This document shows positions 31,771 through 43,324 of a DNA stretch of 64,000 bases, piece after piece. Source of the stretch: Desmodus rotundus (lineage: Eukaryota > Chordata > Mammalia > Chiroptera > Phyllostomidae); assembly GCF_022682495.2 (NCBI RefSeq), contig NC_071396.1, positions 55,176,022 through 55,240,021 on the forward strand. The letters run 5' to 3'. Position 1 is the first letter of the stretch. The number at the start of each line of letters is the position of its first letter. The notes below the pieces were generated by a model that searched no databases, was not told where the DNA came from, and saw nothing but the letters and a program-made list of their open reading frames with translations. Position numbers and translations under genes: made by a program.

Positions 31771-34700
31771 ATGAATAACTACCTATCGATAATAACCTTA
31801 AACGTAAATGGATTAAATGCTCCAATCAAAAGAAAAACAATAACTGAATGGATAAGAAAGCATGACCCACACATATGCTGCCTACCAGAGACCCACCTCA
31901 GGACAAAAGACCTACACAGAATGAAAGTGAAGGGCTGGAAACAAATTTTCCAAAAAACGGACAGGAAAAAAAGCCGGGTTATCAATACTCATATCAGACA
32001 AAATAGACTTCCAAAGAAGGGCCATAAAGAGAGACCCAGAAGGTCACTTCCTAATACTCAAAGGAAGAATCCACCAAGAAGACATAAACATTGTAAATAT
32101 ATATGAACCCAACATAGGAGCACACAAATACATTAAGAAAATCTTGAAGGACTTCAAGAAAGATATTGACAGTGACACATTTACAATAGGGGACTTTAAC
32201 ACCCCACTGTCAAAAATGGACAGATCTTCCAAACAAAATATGAACAAAGATATTGTGTAACTGAAAAATGCACTAGATGAAATAGACTTAACTGATATAC
32301 ATAGAGCTTTTCATCCCAGAGAAGCAAAATACACATTCTTTTCAGGTGTCCATGGAACATTTTCAAAGATAGACCACATGATAGAACACAAAGCAAGCCT
32401 CAACAAATTCAAGAAAATTGACATCATATCAAGCATTTTCTCTGACCACACGGGACTGAAACTAGAAACCAGCCCCAAAGGAAAAAACCCAAAACACAAA
32501 AAATCATGGAGCTTGAATAGCATGCTATTAAACAATGAATAGGTCAAGAATGAGATTAGGGAAAAAATCAAAAAGTTTCCAGAAACAAATGAAACCAAAC
32601 TCGCAACAATCCAAAACTTATGGGACACAGCAAAGACAGTCCTGAGAGGGAAGTTCATAGCAATACAGGCTTACCTTAAAAAGATAGAAACATTTCAAAC
32701 AAACAACCTAACCCTACACCTACAAGAACATGAGGATCAACAAGAAAGATAGCCCAGAGCAAATAGAAGGAAGGAAATAACCAAGATCAGAGCAGAGTTA
32801 AATGATATAGAGACTAAAAGCACAATTTTAAGGATCAATGAATCCAGGAGCTGGTTGTTTCAAATAAACACAATTAGAAATGAAAGAGGAGAGATTACAA
32901 CTGATACCACTGAAATACAAAGGATTGTAAGAAATTACTACAAAGAATTGTATACGAAGAAATTTGAAAACCTAGGTGAAATGGACACATTTCTAGAAAA
33001 ATATAATATTCCAAAACTCAATGAAGAAGAAGCAGAAAACCTGAACAGACCAATAACAGCAGATGAAATTGAAGCAGTCATCAAAAAACTCCCAACCACA
33101 AAAGCCCTGGATCACATGGTTTCACAGGAGAATTCTACATAGCATTTAAGGAAGAGCTAACCCCTATCCTTCACAGACTATTTGAAAAAATCCAAAATGA
33201 TGGAAGACTCCCAAACTCCTTTTATGAAGCCAGCATCATCCTCATCCCAAAACCAGATAAAGACACAACGAAGAAAGAAAACTTCAGGCCATTATCGCTA
33301 ATGAACATAGATGCTAAAATTCTCAACAAAATATTGGCAAACCGCATCCAGCAATATATTAAAAAGATCATCCAGCATGACCAAGTGGGATTCATCCCAG
33401 GGATGCAAGGATGGTACAATATTCGAAAATCAATAAACATAATACACCACATCAACAACAGCAAAGACAAAAATCACATGATCATATCAATATATGCAGA
33501 AAAAGCATTTGATAAGATACAGCACCCATTTATGATAAAAACACTCAGCTAGGGGGAATAGAGGGAGCATTCCTCAACATAATAAAGGTCATATATGAGA
33601 GACCTACAGCCAACACCATACTCAATGGACAAAAACTTAGAGCTTTCCCACTAAGATCAGGAACAAGACAAGGATGCCCTCTCTCACCACTCCTATTCAA
33701 CATAGTATTGGAAGTCCTAGCCACAACAATCAGAAAAGAAAAAGAAATAAGAGGCATCCAAATTGGAAAGGAGAAAATGAAACTGTCACTGTTTGCAGAT
33801 GACATGATAGTGTACATGGAAAATCCTATAGACTGCACCAAAAAACTACTTGACCTAATAAATGAATTTGATAAAACAGCTGGATATAAAGTCAATACTC
33901 AGAAATCAAAGGCATTCCTGTATACCAACTATGAAACAGCAGAAACAGAAATCATTTTTAAAAATCCCATTTGATAGAGCAACATGAAAAATAAAGTACC
34001 TAGGAATAAACCTAACCAAGGAGGTAAAAGACCTGTACTCAGAAAACTACACAACACTGAAGAAAGAAATTAAGGAAGACACAAACAAATGGAAGCATGT
34101 ACCATGCTCATGGATTGGAAGAATTAACATCATCAAAATGGCCATACTACCCAAAGCGATTTATAGATTCAATTCAATCCCTATTAGAGCACCCATGACA
34201 TAGTTCATAGATATAGAAAAACATTTCAGAAATTTATATTGAATCATAAATGACCCTGTATAGTTGCAGCAATTTTGAGAAAGAAGAACAAAGCAGGAGG
34301 GATCACAATACCTGATATCAAACTGTATTACAAGGCCACTGTAATCAAAACAGCCTGGTACTGGCATAAAAACAGGCACATAGACCAATGGAACAGATCA
34401 GAGAGCCCAGAAATAAGCCCAAGTCTCTACAGTGAATTAATATTTGACAAAGGAGGCAGGAGCATAAAATGGAGCAAAAACAGCCTCTTCAACAAATGCT
34501 GTTGGGAGATCTGGAAAGCTACGTGCAAAAAAATGAAACTCGATCACCAACTTACACCATACACAAAAATAAATTCAAGGTGGGTAAAAGACTTAAATAG
34601 AAGTCGTAACACCATAAAACTCCTTGAGGAAAACATTGGCAGGAAAATCTCAGACATTCCACGCAGCAACAATCTCACAGACATGTCCCCTAAAGCAAGG

Positions 34701-35520
34701 GACATAAAGGAAAGAATAAACAAATGGGACCTCATCAAAATAAAAAGCTTCTGCAAGGCTAAAGAAAATAGCGCCAAATTACAAAGAGAACCAACAGTAT
34801 GGGAAAACATATTTGCCAATGATACCTCAGACAAGGGCCTGATCTCCAAAATATATAAAGAACTCACATGACTCCACTCCAGGAAGACAAACAACCCAAT
34901 TAAAAAATGGGCAAAGGACTTGAACAGACACTTCTCCAGGGAAGACATACAGAGGGCCCAGAGACATATGAAAAGATGCTCAGCCTCCCTAGCCATCAGA
35001 GAGATGCAAATTAAAACCACAGTGAGGTACCATCTCACACCAGTCAGGGTGGCCAACATAAACAAATCCACAAACAAATGTTGGAGAGGATGTGGAGAAA
35101 AGGGAACCCCAGTCTACTGTTGGTGGGAATGCAGACTGGTGAGGCCATTGTGGAAAACAGTATGGAATTTCCTCAGAAAACTAAAAATGGAACTGCCCTT
35201 TGACCCAGCAATTCCGCTGCTGGGATTATACCCCAAGAACCCTGAAACACCAATCCAAAAGGACTTGTGCACTCCATATGTTCATAGCAGCACAATTTAC
35301 AATAGCCATGTACTGGAAGCCACCTAAATGCCCATCAGCAAATGAGTGGATCCAAAATCTATGGTACAAATACACAATGGAATTCTTCACAGCAGAGAGA
35401 AAGAAGGAGCTTATACCCTTTGCAACAGCATGGATGTAACTGGAGAGCATTATGCTAAGTGAAATAAACCGGGCAGTGAGGGACAAATACCATATGATCT
35501 CACCTTTAACTGGAATATAA
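31771..35520 (+). pseudogene. L1-B ORF2p (endonuclease + reverse transcriptase), inactivated
   Basis: ATG 31771 begins the endonuclease domain (NNYLSIITLNVNGLNAPIK). CLQETH reads CLPETH, so the residue beside the catalytic Glu is changed. A one-base loss near 31950 shifts frame. Further on, the GDFN (about 32188-32200) and SDH (about 32441-32450) codons are intact in sequence, unlike those of the other two copies. A TAA is at about 32258. About 65 bases are missing near 32860. PGPDGF is altered as in L1-A (about 33105-33119). Motif A is IYAEKAF with TAT at 33493-33495. FADD is kept (about 33795). TAG is at 34201-34203, as in L1-A. The Cys-rich end has HCWWEC changed to YCWWEC. The last codons end at TAA 35518-35520. 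Confidence 0.92.
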
Positions 35521-35755
35521 TCAACAAAAGAAAAAAGCAAACAAAATATAACCAGATACATTGAAGTTAAGACAATCTACCCATAGCCAGAGGGGAGGGG
35601 GGAGAGGGAATTACAGGAACTACTATAAATGACACATGGACAAAGTCAAGGGGGAGATGGAGGTGGGGGAGGGAGGTCAATTCTGATGGGGTGGGGTGGA
35701 GGGATGCGGTGAGAATGCAGACAACTGTAACTGAATAACAATATAAATTTTAAAA
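35521..35755 (+). other. L1-B 3' UTR and tail
   Basis: A G-rich purine tract (about 35590-35715) leads to 'acaactgtaactgaataac', then an A/T-rich tail. Confidence 0.85.
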
Positions 35756-36109
35756 AATAACACAATGAGACGTTACCTCACACCAGTCAGAATGACTATC
35801 ATCAATTAATCAACAAACAACAAGTTTGGTGAGGATTTGGAGAAAGGGAACCTTAGTGCCCTGTTGGTTGATGCAGCTGCTGTGGAAAACAGTATGGAAT
35901 TTCCTCAGAAAATTAAAAATGGAACTGCGTTATGATACAGTAATGCCAATTCTGGGAATATAACCTAAGTATTCTGAAACACCAATTTGATAGAATATAT
36001 GCACCCCTATGTACACAACAGTAGCCAAGATCTGGAGACAGCCCAAGTTTCCGTCAGTAGGTGAGTGGATAAAAAAGCCTTGGTATGTTTATACAATGGA
36101 ATACTATAC
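35756..36109 (+). repeat. Old L1 fragment, part 2 (between L1-B and solo LTR)
   Basis: It resumes L1 ORF2 3' sequence: 'gttacctcacaccagtcaga', 'gtggaaaacagtatggaatt', 'attctgggaatataacctaa' and 'tacaatggaatactatac'. The text is clearly more diverged than L1-B. It breaks off at CTATAC, the target of the LTR insertion. Confidence 0.9.
36104..36109. repeat. LTR target-site duplication, left copy
   Basis: CTATAC, repeated exactly at 36921-36926. A 6-base duplication is typical of class II (betaretrovirus-like) integration, though not exclusive to it. Confidence 0.85.
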
Positions 36110-36920
36110 TGTTGGCAACCACCCTGCCTGGTTTCAGAGGCTGTAACACCCCATGGTTAAGGCTGAGTCAGAATTGGCACCATAAGCCACTAAGGAGACA
36201 AAGCTTATCTCCCTGGCAGGTGTGCCACCGCTGCCCACTTCACCCTGCTTGGCCCTGAGCTTGACCAGTTAGCCAATGATGGGTAAGATTCCTCAAGGGA
36301 GGATCAACCCAAGACAGGCTCTGGTCACCAGAAATAACCTCGCAGGGAAGGACTCGGGGGGCTGTGGAAAAAGAGGGTGATGGACCCTCGCCCCTTGGTT
36401 TTGAAATAGCCTGAGTCCTCATTCTGTCTCCAAGAAGTCTTCTAATCTCTTGGCTGCTTTACTTCCCTTGCCTGACTTAAGCCTGAAGCAATTAACAGAG
36501 GGCAGTGCAGTCCTGTGCTGGGAGGGGTGGATTCCCTGGGGAATCAGGCCTAAGAAAAATATATACGTTCCTGTGAAACCTACTTAATTTGTACCCTCAG
36601 TTTAAAAGATAAGGGTACACACCTGAGATGAGTCTGGTGCCTAAAGTTTTATGTCCCTCTAACTAATTGGCTATAACTCAGAATAAGCCCTCAAAGTTCT
36701 CTGTAAATCATGTATTGTTTAACCCTTACTGGCTGACAATGATCAATTAGCTTTATCTGTATTCCTGTGCGAATGAACCTAATAAAAGCCCATGGAGGGA
36801 AAGGCTCTGGGCCCTTCTCCTTTGAGAGATTGGCTACTTCTCCTCCCCAAGCAGACCATGTCTTGGTAGACTTATTCTCCATCCATGGCAGATGGGGGCT
36901 GCAGTTAAAGCTCCCCAACA
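36110..36920 (+). mobile_element. Solo LTR of an endogenous retrovirus, copy 1
   Basis: An 811-base LTR begins TGTTGGCAAC and ends CTCCCCAACA, within an exact 6-base duplication (CTATAC). It carries a polyadenylation signal AATAAAAGCCC at 36781, followed by a C/T-rich R-U5 end. No viral gene is present, so it is a recombined solo LTR. It sits inside the old L1 fragment. A second copy of the same family lies at 41156-42004. Confidence 0.9.
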
Positions 36921-36926
36921 CTATAC

Positions 36927-37324
36927 AGCCATAAAAAAGAAGAAATCTTACCTTTGCAACAGTGTGGATGGACCTGGAGGTTATGTGAAATGAAATAAGC
37001 CAGTCATAGAGAGAGAAATACCATTTGATCTCCTTATAAGTGGAATCTAATGAATGAAATAAACTGAGGAACAAAATAGAAACAGAGGCATGGACACATG
37101 GAACAGACTGACAACTGTCAGAGAGGTGGGGGAGGAGGAGACTAGATAAAAGAAGGTGAAGGGATTAGCCAAGAACACAAACATGTAACAGGGACACAGA
37201 CAATGGTGTGGTGATGGCCAGAGGGAAGGGAGAGGGCTGGATGGAGGAGGGCAGGACAGGTAATGGGGAGACATCTGCAATAGTTTCATCAACAACCAAA
37301 ATAAAGGGAAAAAAAGAAAAGAAT
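36927..37324 (+). repeat. Old L1 fragment, part 3 (3' end and 3' UTR)
   Basis: It continues the old L1 after the LTR: 'agccataaaaaagaagaaat', 'ttgcaacagtgtggatggac', 'gaaataagccagtcatagag'. A 3' UTR follows with a G-rich tract (about 37115-37275), 'catctgcaatagtttcatca', AAATAAAGG and an A-rich tail. The right target-site duplication follows. Confidence 0.85.
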
Positions 37325-37344
37325 AAGAACAATGTCTCTGGAAG
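37325..37344. repeat. Old L1 target-site duplication, right copy
   Basis: It pairs with 28763-28782 (17 of 20; the last 11, GTCTCTGGAAG, exact). Between them lie the old L1, L1-B and the solo LTR, 8.5 kb of insertion in one original site. Confidence 0.75.
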
Positions 37345-38371
37345 CACAAGGAACCAGGAGCTCTGGCAACTTTAGTAACAGGAACCAATAGTCAATCTCT
37401 TCTGGACTCATTGCATCACATACTACCATTTTCAAACTTTGAATTATTCTACTACTCAAGATGAAAATTCTAGAGACACACAGTCTGATTGGTCAGCTTC
37501 TGAATTGTTTCTACTTATGTCCAGGGTGGGTTCATCCCAGATAAATCACTTTTATCTAAGAGTTAGGGACTTTTAGAATTAGGGAAACTCTTAGGCACTA
37601 AGAGTTAGGGAAAGATTCTGTGCCAAAGCAAAATAAAGATGTCCTACCATGTGAAGGAATAAATGCACTTGGCATAAGAAAACAACAACCTAACAACAGT
37701 TCCAAACACAAAGAAGATTCTTAATTACTACATTTTTACTTGACCCCTTTGGCTTAACTCTCTCAAGATGCAAAGTGGCAGTCTTCAAAGGCATTTATGT
37801 GTAAGCTAATTTTTAAATGTGAGCTCTTGGAAAAAAAGAGTAACATTTTATTGTTTGAAAGCATTTGAACTTACTTTGTATCCAACACTTAAGCAAAGAG
37901 AATTAGACTCGTGCAGCCCTTGAAGGAATCCACCCGTGTTCCATTTGTCTAACCATTCAGAGTGCAATCCCTTTACCACCACAGGATGCTCTGGAGTTAA
38001 CAGCAGATGAGGAGTTTCACAGCAGAGGAACACATGAGGCAGTTCATCATCATTAGTTTTTGTAATTATTTGGAGCCAAGTACCTTTCATTATGTTCAAT
38101 GGACCCTCTGTCTCCATGCTGGGGAAGCTATCGAGAGCACAGTGGGCTGGACCATGAACTGGGAGAATAGCTGCCTTTTGTCTGCAGAAGAGAGAGGCAT
38201 GAGTTAGAAAAATTCCCTGTGATTAGACAGAATCAGTACATATGGGAACAATGTGGATGGGTTCTTCTAGTTTAAAAGATTCTGCAGTGTGGGATTTTAG
38301 GGGACAAAGGAAATATACCACACACAAATCTACTCTTGCTTCTTCAGAATTATAACTTTTCAAATTAATTT
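37345..38371. other. Unique sequence, no gene seen
   Basis: No gene supported. Small frames on both strands at 37848-38207 have no domain. Confidence 0.5.
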
Positions 38372-38480
38372 TATTAGGTTGGCCAAAAAGTCTGTTTAGT
38401 TTTTTCCATAGGAGACACATTTTTCATTTTCACCAATAACTGTGTTGATTTGGATATTTTGAGTATGTCAGCTTTCTCTT

Positions 38481-38581
38481 GCTATTGGCTTCTAGTGGGT
38501 AGAAGCCAGGGGTGCTGCTAAACATCTGCCAATTCAGAAGACAGCCCCACAGCAAAGAATTACTTGGCCAAAATGTCAGTA
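38481..38581 (-). repeat. MER5A-like segment inside the mariner
   Basis: On the minus strand it reads 'tactgacattttggccaagt', 'attctttgctgtggggctgt', 'gatgtttagcagcacccctg' and 'gcttctacccactagaagcc'. This is the core of MER5A, an old non-autonomous hAT element. It replaces the middle of the mariner and has no terminal inverted repeats or 8-base duplication of its own. Confidence 0.75.
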
Positions 38582-38583
38582 GC

Positions 38584-38751
38584 ACCAAGAAACTTCACAA
38601 ACCATTTTGGACACATTCGATCAGTCACAGCGCCTTCTCCATACACTGCACAAAGTGTTTTTTTTTTTTTTTTTAATGTTACAGTTGCATTTTTACCTTT
38701 CTTAAAATAATAAAGCATAATATGACAAAAATGTTGCATATTTTCTTCCAT
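38584..38751 (-). pseudogene. Mariner transposase, N-terminal fragment
   Basis: The DNA-binding end of a mariner transposase. From the ATG at 38751 (minus) it reads MEENMQHFCHIMLYYFKKGK, then a lysine run from a poly(A) stretch (38659-38675). The helix-turn-helix pattern LCAVYGEGAVTDRMCPKWFVKF follows in spirit (CAVYGEGAVTDR, KWFVKF). The frame then enters the captured MER5A-like piece. The DD(34)D catalytic domain is absent, so no transposase can be made. Confidence 0.8.
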
Positions 38752-39004
38752 ATTCAATAATAAAATTGCTGCACAAAAATTCACTGGTTTTGATAAGTTG
38801 TTTTTAAATGCATGCTGATGTGACAGCTATCACAATACAATCTAACAAAATTGTTTCAAATGAAGTTAGAGACAACTAAGAGCTACTAGAGCCATTGTAA
38901 GGAAAAACCAAACAAATTTTTTGGCCAACCCAATACCTTTATCCACAAAAGCCCTTTTTTTTTTTTAACCTATTTTGAAAGGAGGAGATATTCAAACAAC
39001 TTAT

Positions 39005-39600
39005 TAACACTGGATTAAGTGCCACAAATACTATAAGGTCTTTGCTAAGTGCCAGGTGTGGTGCTAGGCACTGGAGTACAAAAGAGGACAGGACAGGTGA
39101 GGCTGCTGACTCCACAGAGGTGACATTCTACTGGGAGAATCAGAAAATAAATAACTACTTTTAGATAGTGATGAATGCCATAAGGGACACACAAATAGCT
39201 TGTGATCATGATTATGAGGTCATAGGTGTCCTGAGAAGTCAGGACCACCTCTCTGAAGTGGTGACAATTCAAGTGAGATCTAAAGACACAGAAGGAGTAA
39301 TTAAGAAGGAAAACCTGGTAGGCAGATGATATCGTGAGCACAGCTGCCCTGGGGACAGGAGAGAGCTCAGCCTACACACTGATAGAAAGCTGTAATGACT
39401 GGAGCCAGGCAGGGACAGGCCATGCTAAGGAGCAGGAATTTTATTCCATTTGCAATGAGAGGCCATTAGAGCATTGCAAGCGGGGAAGTTTGTGGTCTGG
39501 TCCGCACATTAGCAAACTCGCTAGCTGCGATTGGAAGGTCAATTGGAGGGGTCAGATTAGAAGCACAAAGACCAGTGAGAAGACTATCTCTGAAATCCAA
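39005..39600 (-). repeat. L2 relic, antisense
   Basis: 'taagtgccaggtgtggtgct', 'aggcactggagtacaaaaga' and 'tgacattctactgggagaat' give the reverse of the L2 3' end. 'gcaggaattttattccattt' and 'aatgagaggccattagagca' fit farther-upstream L2. The right part is less certain. Confidence 0.65.
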
Positions 39601-41149
39601 AGACTGATACAAAACTACCCATAATCATAAAGACACAATTTTCAATCCAGAAAAGACTATGCATACCATTCAGTACACTCACACTGTAGAAGTAAGGAAA
39701 CAGACTCACAGCTGGTTTGGTGGCAAATGAGAACTAGAGCCCAGGTGTCACAAACTAGTTTGTTTTGTAAACAAGTTGATTTCACTCTGTGTCCATTGCT
39801 TCAAGTGAATCATAAGTCGGTTAGGGGAATGACCATTTGCTGATATTTATTTATAAGTTTTAAAAAGTAAAATGCCTTTCCACACTGCTAAAAGAGATCA
39901 GAAATGGTTTCAGGGGATTCCCTGTTTGAATGCACTGAGGTTTTGCATGTAGAGCACGTGCCTGTTGTGTGGTCAGGCCAGGTGCTCATCGAGTTGGTTG
40001 TCTGGATGCAGTTTAGAACAAGCTGCAGGGAAAGTAGACAGATAAGCATGTGGTGACCAATTTGGAAAATCAGTGTTGGTTTGCACTGTGTTGGGACCAT
40101 CAACCAAATAGCTCTGATGCCCATTTACTTTGTATAGTCACAGGAAAACCCAAGAACAGTAACTCTCCTGGAATGGTGTAAATAACACTCAGGATCAACT
40201 AGTAAAAAGGGGAGCAGGTGACAGCCTTTACTCCTTTATGTCTGCTTTGAGCATTTGAGGCTAGTTGTGTGCTTTGGTTCTCGAAGGCCTTTTCTTCCTT
40301 TCTCTTTTCCTTCCTTGGCATTTTGATTAGGCTTGCTAATGAATCCTAGAGAAGTCCCATTTGGGGGATGGAATCCATAAGAATGAAAATTGGTTTCTTA
40401 GCAAGCAGCCTCTGAACACTGGGCTTATAATAAATGTCATTGGTGTTGCTGTTCACTTCTGATGGACTGCGTGAGCCTTCTGTGTGACAGCTAATGAGCT
40501 CCACTAATCAACCTGAGGAGCAAATGCTATTTCCTACCCCCCCTCTCTACCTGAGGAGGTGAGGGGTTCTAACCCTCACCCTGGCAGACTGACAGCACTG
40601 AACAGGAGCAGAATAACAAGGACACCTGGAGGGTTAATTAAGGTAGAACTCGAAAGTTGTTTTTAAATCAATTTAATTAACCTGTGATCTCTTAAAATTA
40701 AAATATGCTGCAACTAGAATGAAGGCAAATTTTATTTTACTTTTTTTAATGTCATCTTGAAAAACAGAAACTGGGCCTGTCTCTAGGTAAAAAGGAGTGG
40801 TGAGAGTGTTAATCACCGCCTTGACTTTTTCAAATCTATCTTTATTCCCTGTGTATCTCAGAATGGATACATTCCCTTCTTGGAAGAAGAATCTGTAACC
40901 TTAACTTCTGGTGCTCCTGTCAATCACCCAAGTTTCTGGTAGCACCCTGCCTCACCACATGAATGTGGTGTCCACCCCTCATCATGATTAGAGGTGAGTA
41001 AGACAGTGGGGAAAGGCAGTAAGGGTAAGGTGAAGGGAATGAGTCAGACTCCCAGGGTCCATAGTGAGCCTCTACACATTCCTAGCAGTTTGGCCTTCAG
41101 GCAATGACAACCTCTCTCCATCTCCTCTTTCCTACTCTTCTTTTCTTCC
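39601..41149. other. Unique sequence, no gene seen
   Basis: No gene or clear repeat recognised. A stretch around 40440-40740 is compositionally balanced and could hold conserved non-coding DNA, but nothing in the sequence itself proves this. Confidence 0.45.
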
Positions 41150-41155
41150 TCCACC

Positions 41156-42004
41156 TGTTGGGAACCGCCTTGCCTGGTTTCAGAAACTGAGTAAAAAGAC
41201 CGTGGGACCATAAGCCACTTAGGGGACATAGCTTATCTTCCTTGTAGGGGCACCACCTCAGCCCCCTTTCACCTCACCCTACTTGGCCCCAGGCAGATGA
41301 CAGGCTAGCCAAAGACCGGCAAGATTCCTCAAAAGAGGGATGACCTACGATAGGCATGGTAACGAAGGGGCCCTCAGGGAAGGACTTGGGGGCCATAGAA
41401 AAAGGGGGTGATGGACCCTACCCCCCTTGGCTTTGACATAGCCTGAGTCATCATTCTGTCTGCAAGAAGTCTCCTAATCTCTTGGCTGCCTTACTTTCCC
41501 TGCCTGATTTAAGCCTGAAACAATGCCTTAAGCCTGAAACAATGCAAGAGGTGGGTGCGGCCCTCTGCTGGAAAGGGCAGGTTCCCTAAGGTGATCAGGC
41601 CTAAGAAAGAATGCATAAAATCCTATGAAACCTACTTTGCTAACACCCTCAATTTAAATGATAAGGGTCCATGCATGATAAGGGACTATGCATGAAATGA
41701 GTTTGTCCCCCAAAATTTTATTGCCTTTTAACTATCTGACCCTGACTCAGAATAAGCCCTCAGAGTTCTTTGAATGTTACCTATTATTTGATCATTTCTG
41801 CCTGACAATGATTGATGAGCTTTTACGTATATACGCCCTGTATTCCTATGCAAATTAAACCCAATAAAAGCCCATTGAGGAACAGGTTCCTGGCCCTTCT
41901 CCTTTGAGAGATCAGCCACCTTTCCTCCCCAAGCAGATCATGTCTTGGTAGACTTATTCTCATCCGTGGTGGACGGGGGTCTCTCTGGGCAAAGCTCCCC
42001 CACA
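41156..42004 (+). mobile_element. Solo LTR of an endogenous retrovirus, copy 2
   Basis: An 849-base LTR of the same family as 36110-36920: TGTTGGGAAC at the start, ACCATAAGCCACT and GGTGATGGACCCT blocks, AATAAAAGCCC (41863), and a terminal CTCCCCCACA. It is flanked by an imperfect 6-base duplication (TCCACC 41150-41155; CCCACC 42005-42010). No viral gene is present. It carries a 19-base tandem duplication (41509-41545) that copy 1 lacks. Confidence 0.85.
41509..41545 (+). repeat. 19-bp tandem duplication in LTR copy 2
   Basis: TTAAGCCTGAAACAATGC occurs twice with a period of 19. The other LTR has one diverged unit (TTAAGCCTGAAGCAATT, near 36478). Confidence 0.9.
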
Positions 42005-42011
42005 CCCACCC

Positions 42012-42150
42012 CATGAAATAGGGTTACCAATAGCATGTACAATAGGGGGTTGTGAGAAGAATTAAAAGGCACGATGCTATAATGTATATGAATTATTGAG
42101 TACAGGGCCTGGAGCATAGTAAGCTCTCATTAAATGCTGATTATTCCACA
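42012..42150 (+). repeat. MIR SINE relic (3' half)
   Basis: 'gggttgtgagaagaattaaa', 'gtacagggcctggagcatag' and 'taagctctcattaaatgctg' match the MIR 3' half in sense orientation. Confidence 0.75.
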
Positions 42151-42848
42151 GAGTTGCTTTGTTTTGTTTTAACATGAGGTCCATGACACCTGGAAACAGA
42201 GGTCCATTGATGGGATTCAGAGGATCCCATAAACCCCCTGAAAATGTATTCCAGCCTTTATAGTACATGTGCATTCTTTATGGGGGAGAAAGTTCATGTT
42301 CAAGAGCTTCTTAAAAGAAATCTACGACCCCAATGTGATAAAGAGTCACTCCTATATGACATCAGTTTCTAAGATCCCATACAATCCGTTGGAGCATTGA
42401 GGCCAAAACAATGAAGCCACTGTCAGCTGGCCTAAAGGCTCCAACCAGCCACTCCGCCCAAACCGTCTCCATTCTTATCCCTGGCCCAGCCCAACACAGA
42501 TGACAAGATCCCACTGCACCAGCCTGAAGTCACCACATCACTAGGAGCTGGAGTGCTTGAGGCACGACTTGAGTTGGAAATGGAAGGAAAGTCTTAAACT
42601 TAAATCACTGTAGAGTGGAATAGGACAGTGTGTGCCACAGTGGTAGTATGCCCTTTGGTAGTCGATGACAGCATCTGGAGTTAAACAGATGACTGTTATA
42701 AAAAATCAATAGTTATGTATTTATGTATATTATGAAAATATGGGTGATATTAAACATATGATTGTATAGATATTAATGCTTAATATAGGGCTCTGATAGG
42801 AATTTAAGTTGTTCTTTTAAGTGCCAAATAGTCATGTACACAAATATA
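42151..42848. other. Unique sequence; possible unclassified old repeat at 42165-42340
   Basis: 'catgaggtccatgacacctg' and 'gggagaaagttcatgttcaa' recall an old interspersed repeat that I cannot name. No gene is seen. AT-rich words fill 42710-42800. Confidence 0.4.
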
Positions 42849-42850
42849 TA

Positions 42851-43007
42851 TAGGCACACCTTGTTGCATTGTGCTTTGCTTTATGGCACTTCTTAGAAGT
42901 TGCATTGTTTACAAATTAAAGACAAGACCCTCCACCAGCAAAAAATTACAACTCACTTTATTGTGGTGGTCTGGAACTGAACCCGCCATATCTCCAAGGT
43001 GTACCTG
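42851..43007. repeat. Tigger-type (pogo-like) DNA transposon, short internal-deletion copy
   Basis: The ends are inverted: 'taggcacaccttgttgcatt' at left and 'atctccaaggtgtacctg|ta' at right. The inner phrase 'attgtggtggtctggaactg' is typical of mammalian Tigger ends. TA dinucleotides flank it. It is about 157 bases, with no transposase. Confidence 0.75.
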
Positions 43008-43324
43008 TATGTAATAACAATATAGCTGCAATTCAGATATGAGAAGTTATGATGACTGAACATACATAGCTAAAGCTGTAGAAATGTCTGAGCATAAGTG
43101 TTTGGGCATACCTGGAAGGCAAACTTTGTCACTAAGTCAAGGAGCCAAGAACATATTTGGAATATTACAGGGATAGTAGAGTGAATCATTTTCCTAAGAA
43201 GAATAAATGATCATTCCATGTGGCTCACTACAGCCTCTTGGAGATGTCAATGTTGAGGGGAAAGTGGTTAACCAGTGTTCTTAGCAATATCACCACGCAT
43301 ATAAATTTACATAGAGGACTCATG

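Larger units (their letters stand above)
28822..35755 (+). mobile_element. L1-B: near-full-length LINE-1 nested in older L1, coding-dead
   Basis: A 6.9-kb L1 that begins about a dozen bases inside the family 5' end ('tgcggcgaaataggtggg'). 5' UTR (28822-30803), ORF1 (30804-31718), ORF2 (31771-35520), 3' UTR and A-rich tail follow. It is flanked by an imperfect 13-base duplication (AAAAACACATTGA 28809-28821; AATAACACAATGA 35756-35768; 11 of 13). Its 5' UTR has about 440 bases (30205-30647) not found in the copies at 13260 and 46055. ORF1 has two frameshifts. ORF2 has shifts, stops, a missing 65-base block near 32860 and the RT motif A Asp-to-Tyr change shared with L1-A. Confidence 0.93.
38374..38933 (-). 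mobile_element. Deleted mariner transposon with captured MER5A-like insert
   Basis: A 560-base Tc1/mariner element is flanked by TA dinucleotides. Its inverted ends are TTAGGTTGGCCAAAAAGTCT at 38374 and the reverse complement of TTGGGTTGGCCAAAAAATTT at 38914-38933. Read on the minus strand, it has a 5' region, the start of a mariner transposase, then a 100-base piece unlike mariner (38481-38581). It ends with a short late piece (ADILKISKS) and the 3' end. The ITR words resemble a mariner known from ruminants and other mammals. It is non-autonomous. Confidence 0.85.

Noticed and set aside
36110..42004. The two LTRs as ends of one provirus with lost viral genes
   Set aside because: Each LTR has its own short flanking duplication, and the DNA between them contains unrelated repeats with no trace of retroviral genes.
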